The notes under the pieces were generated by a model, which saw nothing but the letters and a program-made list of their open reading frames with translations, did no database searches and had not been told where the DNA came from. Shown in pieces: positions 20,526 to 30,887 of a stretch of 64,000 nt of DNA; the first letter of the stretch is position 1; each line of letters opens with the position of its first letter. The stretch is from Meandrina meandrites (lineage: Eukaryota; Cnidaria; Anthozoa; Scleractinia; Meandrinidae): NCBI GenBank assembly GCA_963693305.1, contig OY855903.1, forward strand, positions 35,513,251 to 35,577,250. The letters run 5' to 3'. Made by a program: the position numbers and the translations under genes.

Positions 20526-21560
20526 GAAAGCGATAGCGATGATAGCACCTCCGATGACATTGCTGAAACGGTCCAACACCTGACCTTAGATAGTGACAAT
20601 ACAAGGTTTATGTCTAGTTCAGAAACGACCAGCACGACCTCTTCAGTTGAAAGAACGGACCAGGCTGACGAGCAGAAGTCAAAATTAAACGACTTCTTGG
20701 TTTCATATAAAGTAAAGCCACTAGGAAGCAAAAGTTGGCTGGATTGGTCATGTGCCAGCGAATCCACAAAAAGACGCTACGTCGACCACGCAGCTGATGC
20801 TGTTACGTCTTTACTAAAAGTCCTCTCTGTCGAGGACGCTAACCACCTTTGGAAGGCTCTGCAATCATCAAAAGCGGTAAACGAAAGACTCAACATCGAT
20901 TCACATTCACTGCCATCAGAGAGGGCGTATCTTGAAGCTCTTGCAGAATCGTATAAGATCGCTAGCAGCTGGGACACCCGCAGACAAATTTTATCTATAA
21001 TTGCAGGGGTGGCAAGCTACAAGGCTGTTTGTGAATTTATCCCTGGCCTCACCTCTTATCGATATAGTGCTGCCAGTCTTCACCCCCTCCAGTACGGCCC
21101 AGGAGCCCCTGTCCCAGTAGAACAAAGTTCCCGCCTCTATATTAAAAGAGAACAATTAGATCATTTTCTTGGGTTCATCACCAGCCCCCACCTTGTTCAA
21201 GACCTACCCTTTGGGGAGAATGTCCTTGTCTTGTCCTCCGGTGACACCGTCACAGTACCAAACGTGATAAGGACAATGATCCCACAGAGAATTGTACAGC
21301 AGTACATGAGTTTCTGTCAGGAAACAAATTTCAAGTCATTTAACGAGGGAACGATGCTACGGGTTTTGTCTGCATGTACGGCCTCCACCAGAAAGTCTCT
21401 GCAAGGCCTTGATTATTTCGCAGCAGATGGATCCAAAGCCTTTGAAGACCTCGCTTAGGTGGTGGATAGTGTTTCGGCAATAGGGCCTGGACAAGAGTGG
21501 GTGAAGAGCATTCAAAACTCTCTTAAGGCCGGAAAAATGTACTTGAAGGGAGACTACAAG
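20526..21560 (+). pseudogene. Unnamed gene family copy 1: exon 4 (KLNDFL core) with in-frame TAG
   Basis: The exon runs from ACCAG at 20525 to the GTAAGT donor at 21561. An acidic Ser-rich start is followed by K-S-K-L-N-D-F-L-V-S-Y, D-W-S-C-A-S-E-S-T-K-R-R-Y-V and a long conserved core (R-Q-I-L-S-I-I-A-G-V-A-S-Y, then E-Q-L-D-H-F-L-G-F-I). An in-frame TAG at 21456-21458 (after F-E-D-L-A) interrupts it, but the same frame continues for 34 codons to Y-L-K-G-D-Y-K at the donor, so the exon was longer before the stop. The N-terminal third matches 54,270-54,560 in copy 2. It is not a known enzyme to me. The S/T-K-R-R-Y context is not evidence enough for a recombinase. Confidence 0.65.
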
Positions 21561-22107
21561 GTAAGTTTTTTTGCGTGCGATTTTCTCAACACCAATTAAA
21601 GTTTGCTCCTCAATCACAGAAATTTCATTTCTTTTTTTAGAATTTAAAAATCCAAACTATATAAAGTTTAAGTTTTTAAGCCACTTGGGTTTAAATAAAA
21701 ATTGTCCTAATTAGTACAAAAAAAATAAAAAGTCAAGAGTTCTGGAAGTTCTAGTCAGATGACGCTATCTTGCAAATCATCTATATTGTTTCTACAACAA
21801 AACTTGGGTTACAGGTCAAACAGAATATATTTTCTTGTCACTCGATTTAATCTTCACATCAGTAAGTGATCCTTTTACTGACTTTGCCTCAATGATCCCA
21901 GAACATTTCAACGTCCAACTTATTACTAACAACCTGTCAATTTATTTTTAGTACCCGCCCACAGAGTCCGCCTGTAGCTTTCCTGATATGTACATTTCTA
22001 ATATGTTTTTAATGATATATCCATGTTCTTCTGTACATTACAAAGCGAGATAAAACTTAGTTCATCTTATCATCTTGTTCTTATCTGCTGTTTCTGTTAT
22101 CCCTTAG

Positions 22108-22347
22108 GTTCACATCAGTGAAGACTCTCGTGTCTCCGATCACTGCAGTATATACGCCCTTTGTGATCCCAGTGACAAGTCCACGAGGAAGAAATGCGAC
22201 CACGCCCATACCGATCGCTGCGGTCATTGCGATGCCTTAGGTGAACTCCTGGATTCTATCTACAAGGCAATTCAGGGGGCTAAATTCTCTTCGATAGAAG
22301 ATCGAGATGAGGCTCTTTATCTTTATCAACATGCCAAACAAGCGATA
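22108..22347 (+). CDS. Unnamed gene family copy 1: exon 5 (His/Cys-rich), truncated
   Basis: After CCCTTAG the frame reads V-H-I-S-E-D-S-R-V-S-D-H-C-S-I-Y-A-L, then K-K-C-D-H-A-H-T-D-R-C-G-H-C-D and Y-Q-H-A-K-Q-A-I-Q, after which similarity to a plausible protein stops and a repeat region begins. The C-D-H..H...C-x-x-C arrangement suggests a metal site; I recall an RNase-H/transposase-like region following this motif in related proteins but cannot prove it. The rest of the gene (the zinc-finger C-terminus seen in copy 2) is missing, so copy 1 is truncated. Confidence 0.6.
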
Positions 22348-22719
22348 CAACCCTATGTTACCCGAACACTGCATTTCACATTTTGCCGAATTTCTCAAAA
22401 ACAAAAACTCTTTGGAAAGTTTTATTGTCATTTTCGTAAATAGTTCATCAAAGGGTTTCTTCTGACTGAATATGAAGAAATTAGATTTTTCACTTTTGAC
22501 GGCAAGTTCTTGAAAATTAAAGTCAAGCGCTCTTAAGATATCATGGTTTAGCATATAATACGAGCCTACATTTTGCTCATTGCTCGCAAAATATCCGCGC
22601 GTATTATATGCTAAACCACCGAATAAGGTGTATTTCCTGCTCCAGTACGTAAAGGGTTTAACTGCCAGAAGAGACAAAGATATGCGTGTAAAATTAGTCG
22701 AAGTCTGTGTTCATAGGAA
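22348..22719. repeat. Repeat region with a small palindrome at 22545-22617
   Basis: GGTTTAGCATATAATACG (22545) pairs with CGTATTATATGCTAAACC (to 22617) around a loop of about 35 bp. It lies where copy 1 of the unnamed gene breaks off, so an insertion here may have removed the 3' part. The long minus-strand open frame across this stretch is a shadow. Confidence 0.55.
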
Positions 22720-22723
22720 TTAA

Positions 22724-22905
22724 GCAACCTTGACAGGGTTTAGGCCGGTATAGATTTGTCCTGAAAACAGCACCTCTTTCATAACATCGTCAACCTGGAT
22801 GAATGATTCCAGTGAATCAAGAAGTGGTACAGTGTAAGCAAAGTCTTCAACAACTTCCTGACGTCTGTCATCAATGCGACGTCCTATTTCACAGGCAATG
22901 GGCTC
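22724..22905 (-). CDS. C2H2 transposase-like gene: downstream exon
   Basis: On the minus strand ATCTCAACAG precedes an exon beginning E-P-I-A-C-E-I-G-R-R-I-D-D-R-R-Q-E-V-V-E-D and continuing T-V-P-L-L-D-S-L-E-S-F-I-Q-V-D-D-V. The (V/I)P-L-L-x-x-L-x-x-(F/L)-(I/L) pattern is the segment that follows the zinc-finger exon in cnidarian EnSpm-like (transposase_21 type) gene models, as I remember them. It is in the same orientation as the zinc-finger exon at 24905-25565. It ends in L-N-P-V-K before a weak GTTGCT donor. The intron between the two exons now holds LINE and repeat DNA. Confidence 0.45.
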
Positions 22906-23139
22906 CTGTTGAGATAACAAAGTGTAAAACTTGGTAGGTAGTCTCTGCAATATCTAATGACCCCCTCCCCCTCCTCTTCATCAGGAATATTTACCCTGTC
23001 CCCCGTCGTAATCCTAATTTTTTTAGGTGATTCCCCCGCCCAAAAAAGGGAAGTAGAAATTTAAGTTATTTATGTATCAATCTACACTTAATAGCAGTTT
23101 TAAGCGATAACCATAGTGATAACATATCAACTCAGGGCC

Positions 23140-23490
23140 TGCTTCGCCTGCTTGTTTGTGCAGAGATTAACTGTTTTTATTATCCAAAAATGCTTTGAGT
23201 ACGAATAACGCGCGAAACGAGTACAAATATTACACGATATTTGTACTTGTCTCATTCCCCCAACCGTGCGAAAGATTGAAAACCTTGGCAAGTCAGAATT
23301 TTGGAAAAATGAAAACGTTGGATAATAAATCTCTTAAAAGACATTTTAGTGTGTAGTATAGCTATAAGTTTTTACTCATCATTTGTATTTTGACTCGCCC
23401 TTCGGGCTCGCCAAAATTCTGCATGACTCGTTAAAATATAAAGCGATACTACACACCAAAATGTCTAATGAGATATATTTATTGATGGGG
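23140..23490. repeat. Nested inverted repeats (MITE-like)
   Basis: AATCTCTTAAAAGACATTTT and GTGTGTAGTAT (23325-23356) face ATACTACACACC and AAAATGTCTAATGAGATATA (23447-23479). A second pair, CAAGTCAGAATTTTGG (23288) and CCAAAATTCTGCATGACT (23413), is nested across it. Several foldback elements appear to have inserted into each other. Confidence 0.6.
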
Positions 23491-24650
23491 TGTGTATTGA
23501 TAGTTGGTGGGGTTGATTTGATGAGGTTCTGGACATGGCAGGGAGGGAGGGGGGAGGTCCAGGGGCATGCTCTCCTGGGAAAATTGAGTTTTTTGAGAAC
23601 CTTAGAAACACTATTTTAGGCATTCTAGTAGAATTTGCGCATTATTATAAGATAAGATAAGATAAGATACTTTATTAACGTGCAATATACTTAGCTATAT
23701 AGCTAGTTTCCAGATATTCCACGATATTAAAATATAAATTGTTAAGATTAAACTATAAAAATGCTAACTACTATAAAAATACTACTACTACTATGATTAA
23801 AAAAAAAAAAAAAATGAAATAAAGCGTCATTATTTGACTAATCATCATGGTAACAAGCAAATTAATTTAAAGCGTTAAACCGCGAACCTTGCGGATAAAA
23901 TCCTTAGTTCCAGCTAAGCTTCGTATACTCTCAGGAAGTGCGTTCCAGTGTTTCGCGGCGTAATAACTAAAACGCTTAAGGCCGTATTTGGTGCTATTCA
24001 CCTTAGGTAGAGACAAAACATTTACACCCCGCAGATTATAGCTACTCCTTCTGATATTAATAAGACGATTAATAGTTGCCGGCACTCTACCCTGAAAACA
24101 ACTGTTAACGGTAACTAGCATGTCCTGGATCCTGCCGGTTTCTAAAGTGTTGTTTAGACCTATCCACTTTAACAAAGTCTGATAAGATGTAAAATTATCT
24201 TTATAAATTAATCTTAGCGTGCGCTCGTTTACTTTTTCTAGCTTGTTAGCGTTCCTGGTCCCGCAATGGTGCCAGACTTGGCTGCAATAAGTGAAGTAAG
24301 GCAAAATAAAGGCGCGGTAGAGTGCTTCTTTGGTCTTACAAGGTAAAATATTTTTTAGCCTATTCAGGGCATTCACTTGTCCTCCTACTTTACGACAAAT
24401 AGCTGCAGTTTGAAGTGATAATAGTAAAAATGATATTGCAAATGCATTGATAAAATGTTTTTATTGATGGACTTGTTTGTTGGTGTGTGTGAAAAGTATT
24501 TACAGCCAAATAGTTGATGGGGTTGTGTTAATGAGATTCCAGACATCATAGGGGGTCTGGGGGGGCATAATCCCCCGGGAAAATTGTATTTTTCAGAGCC
24601 TCAGAAACCCTGTTTTAAGCATTCTGACAGAGTTTGCATTTAAATGTAGA
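23491..24650. repeat. Two diverged copies of a GC-rich repeat flanking a LINE
   Basis: 23520-23640 (GAGGTTCTGGACATGG, CTCCTGGGAAAATTGAG, GAACCTTAGAAACACTATTT) and 24525-24645 (GAGATTCCAGACATCA, CCCCGGGAAAATTGTA, AGCCTCAGAAACCCTGTTTT) are diverged copies in the same orientation. The LINE lies between them. A third partial match (CAGTGGAGCATGTCCCCGGA) is near 31,077. Confidence 0.55.
23647..24400 (-). mobile_element. 5'-truncated LINE, C-terminal RT end, with (TATCT)n tail
   Basis: The 169-residue minus-strand frame (24376-23867) reads L-P-Y-F-T-Y-C-S-Q-V-W-H-H-C-G, then E-R-T-L-R-L-I-Y and S-S-Y-N-L-R-G, ending H-W-N-A-L-P-E-S-I-R. This is the thumb-and-beyond C-terminus of CR1/Rex-like LINE reverse transcriptases. 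Downstream on the same strand are an A-rich stretch and a (TATCT)n microsatellite tail (23647-23669; GATAA on the plus strand). The catalytic YADD part is missing. The copy sits in the intron of the minus-strand C2H2 gene. Confidence 0.82.
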
Positions 24651-24904
24651 TACAGTCATTACAACACTCAATGGTAATTATTTTGGGTGACCCCTCTTAC
24701 GGACCAAATGTTTTGGCTGTGCCCCCCTCGCCTTTGAAGCCAATTTTCTTTCCATGCCCCCCACCCCCCCTAAATTCCACCAACCCCACTACCTCATAAA
24801 AATGAACAGTCTCAAAACAGATCAATTAAAAAAAAACCCAGAGAAGCTTGCGCGTTTCTCAGGGGAGTGAGCGTGCTATAGGTTTAAAATAATAAATAAA
24901 TTTA

Positions 24905-25565
24905 CCACGCAGTTGAAAACTGCTTTAAAATATGCTGCTTGATTCCAAGGGGTTTCGAGGCCAGCAAGTGGTCTTTGTAAGGCCTCCAAGTCATCATCAA
25001 GATCAGCAATATCGAACTCCATGCCTGTTTGCAAAAGATTGTCCGAAAAAACTTTCCTACATTTAGAAACAATGTCACTTGCAAAATAGTTGACACAATC
25101 AACAAAATTTTGAGTGGTGGTTTGTGTTAGTCGATTGTCCTCTTTGAATGTTAGTAGTATTCTAGCGTGGTGCTTTTTGCGCTCTTCTGAAGTCTCCGCT
25201 CGGTCACCATTTCCCTCCGAGTTTGGTTCATCCATCCTTTCGGAATCAGGGCGTCGGCCTACTTCTTCAGTGTCCCAAGAGTTCATATCATCAACGTTAT
25301 CGTCTTCTTCATTTTCGTTTGAGTTTCCGGGTTCTTAAATATCCGTATGACGCATCCTGACGTGATTATTCCAGCTTTTGCAAGATTTGTAACGTGAAAC
25401 GCAGCCTTGAACTCCACACAAAATTTCCACATTGGGTTCCCCACTATGAAACATGTTAACGTGCTTTACAAGGTCTTTTAACGTTAGCCCACGGAAGTTT
25501 TTACAGAGGCAGCAAGACCACATTTTAGCGCCAATTTGATTTATACATGTGCAGCTTGTGCGCAA
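24905..25565 (-). pseudogene. C2H2 zinc-finger exon of a transposase-like gene
   Basis: The minus-strand frame starts near Met 25565. It holds C-C-L-C-K-N-F...H-V-N-M-F-H (finger 1, CX2C...HX4H) and C-G-V-Q-G-C-V-S-R-Y...H-V-R-M-R-H (finger 2, CX4C...HX4H). An in-frame TAA follows at 25337-25335. The same frame then continues through an acidic stretch, E-E-R-K-K-H-H-A-R-I-L-L-T-F-K and F-V-D-C-V-N-Y-F-A-S-D-I-V to F-N-C-V at a GTAAAT donor (24904). The two fingers plus this helical region recall cnidarian EnSpm-like gene models. It is divergently placed, 338 bp from the SAM gene. One stop codon in an otherwise good frame makes it a likely pseudogene. Confidence 0.55.
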
Positions 25566-25903
25566 TTTTTTTCCGCGGTCAGGTCATTGAAAAAGGCGGA
25601 CCTATGAGGAAACAAAACATTTTTCTCTTTAGATTTGAAGGATCAAAAAACCAAAGGATCGAAAAAGGCAGTCATTCATTGGCTAATAAACGAGTGATGT
25701 GATTGGCTCAGTAATCTCGCCCTGAATTCTGATTGGTCAGGTCAATTCAATACGGTATCGTTGAGCTAAAATACTCCCGCTTGAATCCACATCGCAGTTG
25801 GCACACTTCAAGCAGTGTGTGTATTCAAGTGAAAGACTTTTCTGGGTTGAAGTTTTACTTTCTTTGTAGTCAACAGTTCTTTTCAGAACTCAACTGTATT
25901 ATC
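25566..25903. promoter_or_regulatory. Shared intergenic region of a divergent pair, three ATTGG (CCAAT) boxes
   Basis: This 338-bp gap separates two genes transcribed away from each other. ATTGG occurs at 25678, 25702 and 25732 (24 and 30 bp apart), in contexts ATTGGCTAA, GATTGGCTC and GATTGGTCAG, which match NF-Y (CCAAT) sites on the minus strand. No TATA box is obvious. A bidirectional promoter is inferred from layout only. Confidence 0.4.
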
Positions 25904-27929
25904 ATGGAAGCGATAAACACAGCAAATGTTTTAAATATGAGTCCACAAGAGCTTGCAGAGTGGGTGGAACCTAACATTAAAATTGACGGTTTCAGTTTTC
26001 AAGCTGCTTTTGCAGGTATTCTTATGTAAATTCGATCGCTTGTACTATTTAAAAAGTCATTTTGACCTCTGTTTTGCAACTGGACTTACTTTCAAAGAAA
26101 TAACTTGGTAACAAAATGAAAGGAAAGGGTTTAAATTTGTATAAAAGTTGTGTCTTACCTTGTTTTCTTATTTTCTTTTTGCAGTAGAGAATATTGATGG
26201 GCAGGCATTCTGCTGCCTTTCAAGTCAAGACCTTGAAAATATATTCCCCCTTCTTGGCCACAGGTACAAATTCCAAAGCTGGTACAGGGGACTTAAACTG
26301 CCACACGTCTCCTTGATCTCACAGGTATGAAAATATAACAAAATATATCGAAGACAATTATAATTGTGTCTTTCATGTAGAGATTTGATTTAGGCACCGT
26401 TTTTTGAAGTTCTAAGGTACATATAAAATTGTCTAATTAACAGTTGGATGCAGAAAAGGACATTACCACAATGAATACAAATGAGTTTTCCCAGTTGGTG
26501 GGGCTGGTTAGCCCATCCATTGCCAAGTGCCTTTCAGGTAACTAGTGACAATTTATTATTCTTGTTATGTGTTTATAATGTTTATGTTAATGTTTATAAT
26601 GCATATATTGAGCCTGGGGACGGGGGAGGGGGGGGGGGGGCTCCCATATAAAAAGGGTCATGAATTTTGAAAAGAACTGGTAAAGGAAACCAGCCTGGGC
26701 ATGGCTCAAACTTTTTTCCACCCTGCTAAAAATAGAATTTAGATCTCAATATTTTGTGTGCAACCCTAAATGAGACCTTGACAGCTTAAAATATTGCCTT
26801 AAATTTGGCATTTCACCCTAAGAGAGACCAAAAATCTGAAATCTACACCCCTAAGCGACACATGTCGACTGAACTGAAAAAAAAAACAACTAGACAAATT
26901 AGAAATCATTAAATATTTTTTCCACAGATCAAAGGATAGATGGAATGACTTTCATTGAAATGCCTAGTGCAGACCTCACAATGGGTTTCAAATGTGTTGG
27001 GGATATTGGAAAAGGGAGGAGGCTACAAGAGGAATGTGCAGCAATGAAGGTAATTGTTTGTTTAATCTATTATGTACATTTTTGGTTAGTCAAACCTGCC
27101 CTTAAGCTTAACTGCCATTGGTATACATGTTGTTGGGGAACAGTAACATCTTGGGCAAACTCTTCTACCTGTTATTTGAGCTAAATTTTTTGCTTGCATG
27201 CCAACTAGAAATTGGGTGCTAAAAACGAAATTCAGAACATTTTGGCACATTGATTAAAGCCGACTTTTTTTTCCTTAAGTCAAAAGGACTTCTTCAGTTC
27301 CATGCACACCTTCCTCGCATCATACGTACCAAAATGTGTTACCGCCTTCTGTTCCGCAAATTCCCTGCCCAACAGTATCACAGTCTACACTTCCATCAAA
27401 TCCCTACTCACATATACAGCCGATGCAAATGGTATTTGACCTGCAGCCTTCTCTGCCCCCCTGTACGCTGATGAATAGTTCACAGCTGCATCAATCAGCC
27501 CCATCTTCTAACCCCCCTCAGTTATCTGGCGCCACCTTTGTAACACCTCACGCTGCCATGTCCACAGCAGCATCAACACAGTGGCAACCATGCATGTCAC
27601 CATATTTGTATTAGGTTGTACTTTTACCAACTAAAGTGAAAAAGTGCTACGGCTGCGGCAGTGATTTTGTGGAGAAGTACCGATTGTCCCCTTACAATCT
27701 AGTCATAAAACATATGGACAAAAGAATCATTGGAAAAGACCCCTTGGGCCAGCTGCGATTCAGTGTTGATTTCACCAACACCTATTATCATCCGGTAAAG
27801 GCGCACATTCAGAGGAAAAACCCATTGTTTGATGGCTCTGTGCCCATTAGCAGATCGCTTTATGACTCACTGGATCATGGTCAACATCATTTTCTCGCTT
27901 CCCTTGATTTAGAAGTAGATTTTTCCTAA
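25904..27929 (+). pseudogene. Five-exon gene with two SAM-like domains and a Cys-rich C-terminus
   Basis: Exons: 25904-26015, 26185-26324, 26444-26537, 26928-27049 and about 27280-27929, with clean GT-AG borders up to exon 5. Exons 1-2 give one SAM-like fold (L-A-E-W-V-E-P, I-D-G-F-S-F, I-D-G-Q-A-F, L-G-H-R-Y-K-F). Exons 3-4 give a second (F-S-Q-L-V-G-L-V, R-I-D-G-M-T-F-I-E-M, G-K-G-R-R-L). Exon 5 has a Pro/Ser/Gln-rich linker, an in-frame TAG at 27612-27614, and then, in the same frame, K-K-C-Y-G-C-G-S-D-F, H-M-D-K-R-I-I-G and a conserved-looking C-terminus. SAM domains mediate protein or RNA contacts. The frame at the exon 4/5 junction does not match simply, so a small indel or different acceptor is possible. 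It has no recognised enzyme domain. Confidence 0.6.
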
Positions 27930-28800
27930 AACCCGTTAATGTTTATTATTCCTTTGTTAGTTTATTTCGAAGTGCCCTTTAAAAGTTTGTTGAAGTCTCG
28001 GCACCGCGTATGTTCCTATTCGTATCACAGACCGGTCGGTTTGAAGAAATACTTTTTAAAAACAATTGTAGGTCAAGTACATGATGTGAAAAATGAAAAC
28101 AGGTTTCAAGGGTATTTTTCGCGTTAAGTTTAATGGTACTGAAACCATGTGTTTTACTCCTTATGGTTTCAGTGAGAGCGTGCATGTAATCAGAACAAAA
28201 ATAAACCTGTCACTATTTTCGCTTTCCAACTTGCTATTTGATCATGTTTGTACGCCTTTCATAATTGCTAGCAGTGACTTTCCTTCCATACTTACATTAA
28301 GAATATTTCCCCAATATGTTTTCCAGGACAGGAAACGCATTCAAAATCATGTTGAGTGCTTCAAAGAAGATTTGCCAAAACTGGTACTTTGATTATTTCC
28401 GCGACTGTCTTATGGTAAAGGCGGGAAAACATATTACATAAACTCCATAAAAACTCGATTACCTTCAAGTGGAACACATGCGAGTGAAAGTGCTGAGGAA
28501 ACCCGCGGACTAACATCCGGGCATGTCTAAATTTTAAAAAGAGCGGGAAATATTACAGGAACGGAAAGGCGGAAAATATTAACAAAAAAATAACCCTCAA
28601 CATTTTACCCTCGACCCTCGACAAAAACCTGCACTCTTATAGAGAAATGCCCATATACCACAACTGTACTTGGTTTCACCTTGGCTTCTCTGCTTAAGTC
28701 ACTGAAGGTCACCTAAAATTGCCTAAAGTCGCCCAAAAACGCCATAAATTTTGGGCAAAATAAGCTTAAATCACCTAAAGTCGCCTTAAATCGCCTAAAG
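27930..28800. other. No supported gene; repeat of CCTAAA(A/G)TCGC units near 28,700
   Basis: 28,700-28,810 carries several variants of a short unit (CACCTAAAATTGCC, CCTAAAGTCGCC, CTTAAATCGCC). A related stretch is at 39,550-39,605. The 99-codon plus frame at 28,093 has no features I recognise. Confidence 0.4.
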
Positions 28801-29064
28801 TTACAGCGACTTTGGGTGCCTTGAACAAACCCGGTCAAATGTTACATACTGTCCAATCCAATGCATGTCTGAATTTCTGTGGTTACGTAGGAGGATATTT
28901 GCAAGTATCGTGAAGTCAAAGTTGTCAAATACCAGTCTCATCTCCAGACCAGAATTGATGTTAGTTTTAACAACAGATGTGAGATCTGACCCAAGACTAT
29001 CCATAATTCGCCTATAGGTGTCTCTGGACTGAGTTATACAAGACTTGTTCAACCGGTCAAAGGT
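28801..29064 (-). CDS. DUF6589-like exon fragment
   Basis: On the minus strand TCTGTTTGCAG precedes T-F-D-R-L-N-K-S-C, then S-Y-R/T-Y-R-R-I-M-D-S-L-G and the signature M-R-L-V-F-D-N-F-D-F with H-R-N-S-D-M-H-W-I-G-Q-Y-V-T-F-D-R. The D-N-F-D-F and H-W-I-x-Q-Y motifs match my memory of DUF6589, a domain common in cnidarian and fungal mobile-element-like proteins. The frame ends in repeat DNA (28,801-28,823), so the 3' part is missing. It lies 155 bp downstream of a RecQ-like exon on the same strand. Confidence 0.5.
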   Translation of the reverse strand, partial: TFDRLNKSCITQSRDTYRRIMDSLGSDLTSVVKTNINSGLEMRLVFDNFDFTILANILLRNHRNSDMHWIGQYVTFDRVCSRHPKSL

Positions 29065-29219
29065 CTGCAAACAGATTAAAAGGAAGGTTAAGCATTTCCT
29101 TCTTAATCAGGGATTGTAGAGGGATAAAACGTACAGTAAGCCGACATGTAGAGAAACTAACTTAAGCTTTTAAGATTAAGTAATTTAGTATAAAAAAACA
29201 GTTTCATATGGAAACAAAC

Positions 29220-29686
29220 CTTTTTCTGTCCAAGTCTCCATGGTATGCGACTCGTCCACGACAATTGCACACATATTCTGATGAAACCGTGAAGTTGTCT
29301 TCGTTAGCAAGGAAAGAAATGGCTTGGACAAAACCTCCTGTGCAGAGGCAAATATGAGTTGGTATTTGCCAGCCTCGACATCTTCCAAATGACAATCCGT
29401 TAGTGAAGCTGCGGTCAATCCCATGGAAGATGCTTCTGCGAACTGATCGTACACAATACTTTGTAGCCATCATAATTTGTTTTATACGAACCAACATCTG
29501 AAATATTAAGCTTTTTCCAAAGCTAGTTGGCAGCACTGTCAGGAGATCTTTTCCTGATACCAGTGTGAACATTATGTCTGTTTGCTCCACACATAATTCG
29601 CGAGACATTCCAAGGTCAAACAGACATCCAACAGCTTTCTCAAGAGTAGAATAGAAACTGACATCACTTTCAACGATGGACACCAT
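29220..29686 (-). pseudogene. RecQ-like helicase, N-terminal (Walker A / DEXH) fragment
   Basis: The minus-strand frame from Met 29686 reads C-V-E-Q-T-D-I-M-F-T-L-V-S-G-K-D-L-L-T-V, then L-P-T-S-F-G-K-S-L-I-F-Q (motif I). It shifts frame near 29,475 and continues Y-D-Q-F-A-E-A-S-S-M-G-L, F-A-S-A-Q-E-V-L and I-V-V-D-E-S-H-T (motif II, DESH) to W-T-E-K at a GTTTGT donor. The C-terminal lobe is not found downstream; instead a DUF6589-like exon follows. This copy and the plus-strand fragment at 14.4 kb represent complementary halves of the same helicase type. Confidence 0.72.
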
Positions 29687-29689
29687 TTT

Positions 29690-30551
29690 TCTCCTTTCAC
29701 TGTTTTCCAGGTTCTTCCTGCAAGCCTGAAAAAAATTTGGCTGATGATGGACAGGGATTGACAGGCATCAATCTATGAGCGTTACACCGCACCAATCAGA
29801 AACTCTGTTTGTGGGCGAACAGAGTTTCACAAAAGAACAATGATTTCAGGCAGGTGTATTTTTTCTTCCCCTCGCCTACCAACCACCCCCTTGGTAGAGA
29901 TTTGTTTCTCTCCCCAACCTTCCTCTGCCTAAAAAATCCAAGATGGCGGCCAAACATTTCACAAAGTCTGAGCATCCGCTCGCCAAAAATACGCCTGCTC
30001 TACGGGCTAATGTTTGTACATCCTATTGCACATTGTACACTTCCTTTAATGTAATATAATAGGTGTAAAAATTAATTTTTTCACATAAATTAAATGTTTT
30101 AAATTAATTTTTTCACAAATCTTAGGACAAATTTACATTGCATAATTTACATCATGAGACCTTTAACTATATTTTGCAATCATTCTTACCTTCCTCTGCT
30201 CCTCCTACAGGACAAGACACTCTTGGGGGACTTTCCCATAATGAGCTTTGATCACAGATAAAGAGCAAGAGAGAATCAACTGGCTAGCACCTTTCCCTTA
30301 TATGTTTCTTATCAGCCTCAACATCGTCGTCCGGTACATAAACAATAGGGAATTAAGACGCGACAGCTTTTGGAACCACATGGCTGATAACAGACTGGAA
30401 CTAGAATTTTCATCATTTGCGCATGAAAATAAAGATAGGTTTTGCTTCCTGATGCAACACAACGTGGCTACAAAGAAGCTCTGTAAAAAGCGTCAATTTT
30501 TGAAAAATGGCCAAGTCATCTTTCAAGAAAGTTCAAGAAATGCTTTGTTTG
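29690..30551. other. No recognised gene
   Basis: A 103-codon plus frame at 30,248 (N-W-L-A-P-F-P-Y-M-F) has no motif I know. A/T-rich direct repeats AATTAATTTTTTCACA occur near 30,071 and 30,100. Confidence 0.35.
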
Positions 30552-30887
30552 TGTCTTGAAGAAGAAATAATAGAAGAGTTTGTTTTGTTTTATGATGCAT
30601 ACAGCCCTAGCAATCTTTCATTTCCTCATTAGGCATAAGAAACGTGTTCCCTTGCAAATAAATACCATGCAGAATATTAAGCAAATTTCTGAGTGGAAAA
30701 GAGGGACATTCCATTACTTGTTGACAGTGAAGAGTACCTCTTATCTTCAGTGGGAAATGTAACAATTTGTGATGGAACTGAAGGCCTCTGTATAATGCTG
30801 AAGAGATTTGATTACCCGTGCAGGTATTCGGACATGATTCCCATTTTTGGACGATCTGTGCCAGAACTTAGCATGATTAGCAACAAA
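30552..30887 (+). pseudogene. N-terminal fragment of a DDE_Tnp_4/Harbinger-like transposase
   Basis: Pieces in changing frames read F-Y-D-A-Y-S-P-S-N-L-S-F-P-H, then R-D-I-P-L-L-V-D, T-I-C-D-G-T-E-G-L-C-I-M-L-K-R and P-C-R-Y-S-D-M-I-P-I-F-G-R-S-V-P-E-L-S-M-I. The G-x-E-G-L-C-x-L-L-x-R-x-x-Y-P-C-R run is a hallmark I know from DDE_Tnp_4 (HARBI1-like) gene models in cnidarians and crustaceans. There are stops near 30,632 and the catalytic DDE half is missing. Confidence 0.55.

Noticed and set aside
20743..20790. Tyrosine recombinase reading of the S-T-K-R-R-Y segment in the unnamed gene
   Set aside because: No H-x-x-R box or nucleophile context follows, so a recombinase call is not supported.
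22237..22677. 146-codon minus-strand open frame
   Set aside because: Overlaps exon 5 of the unnamed gene and repeat DNA; no motif or splice support.
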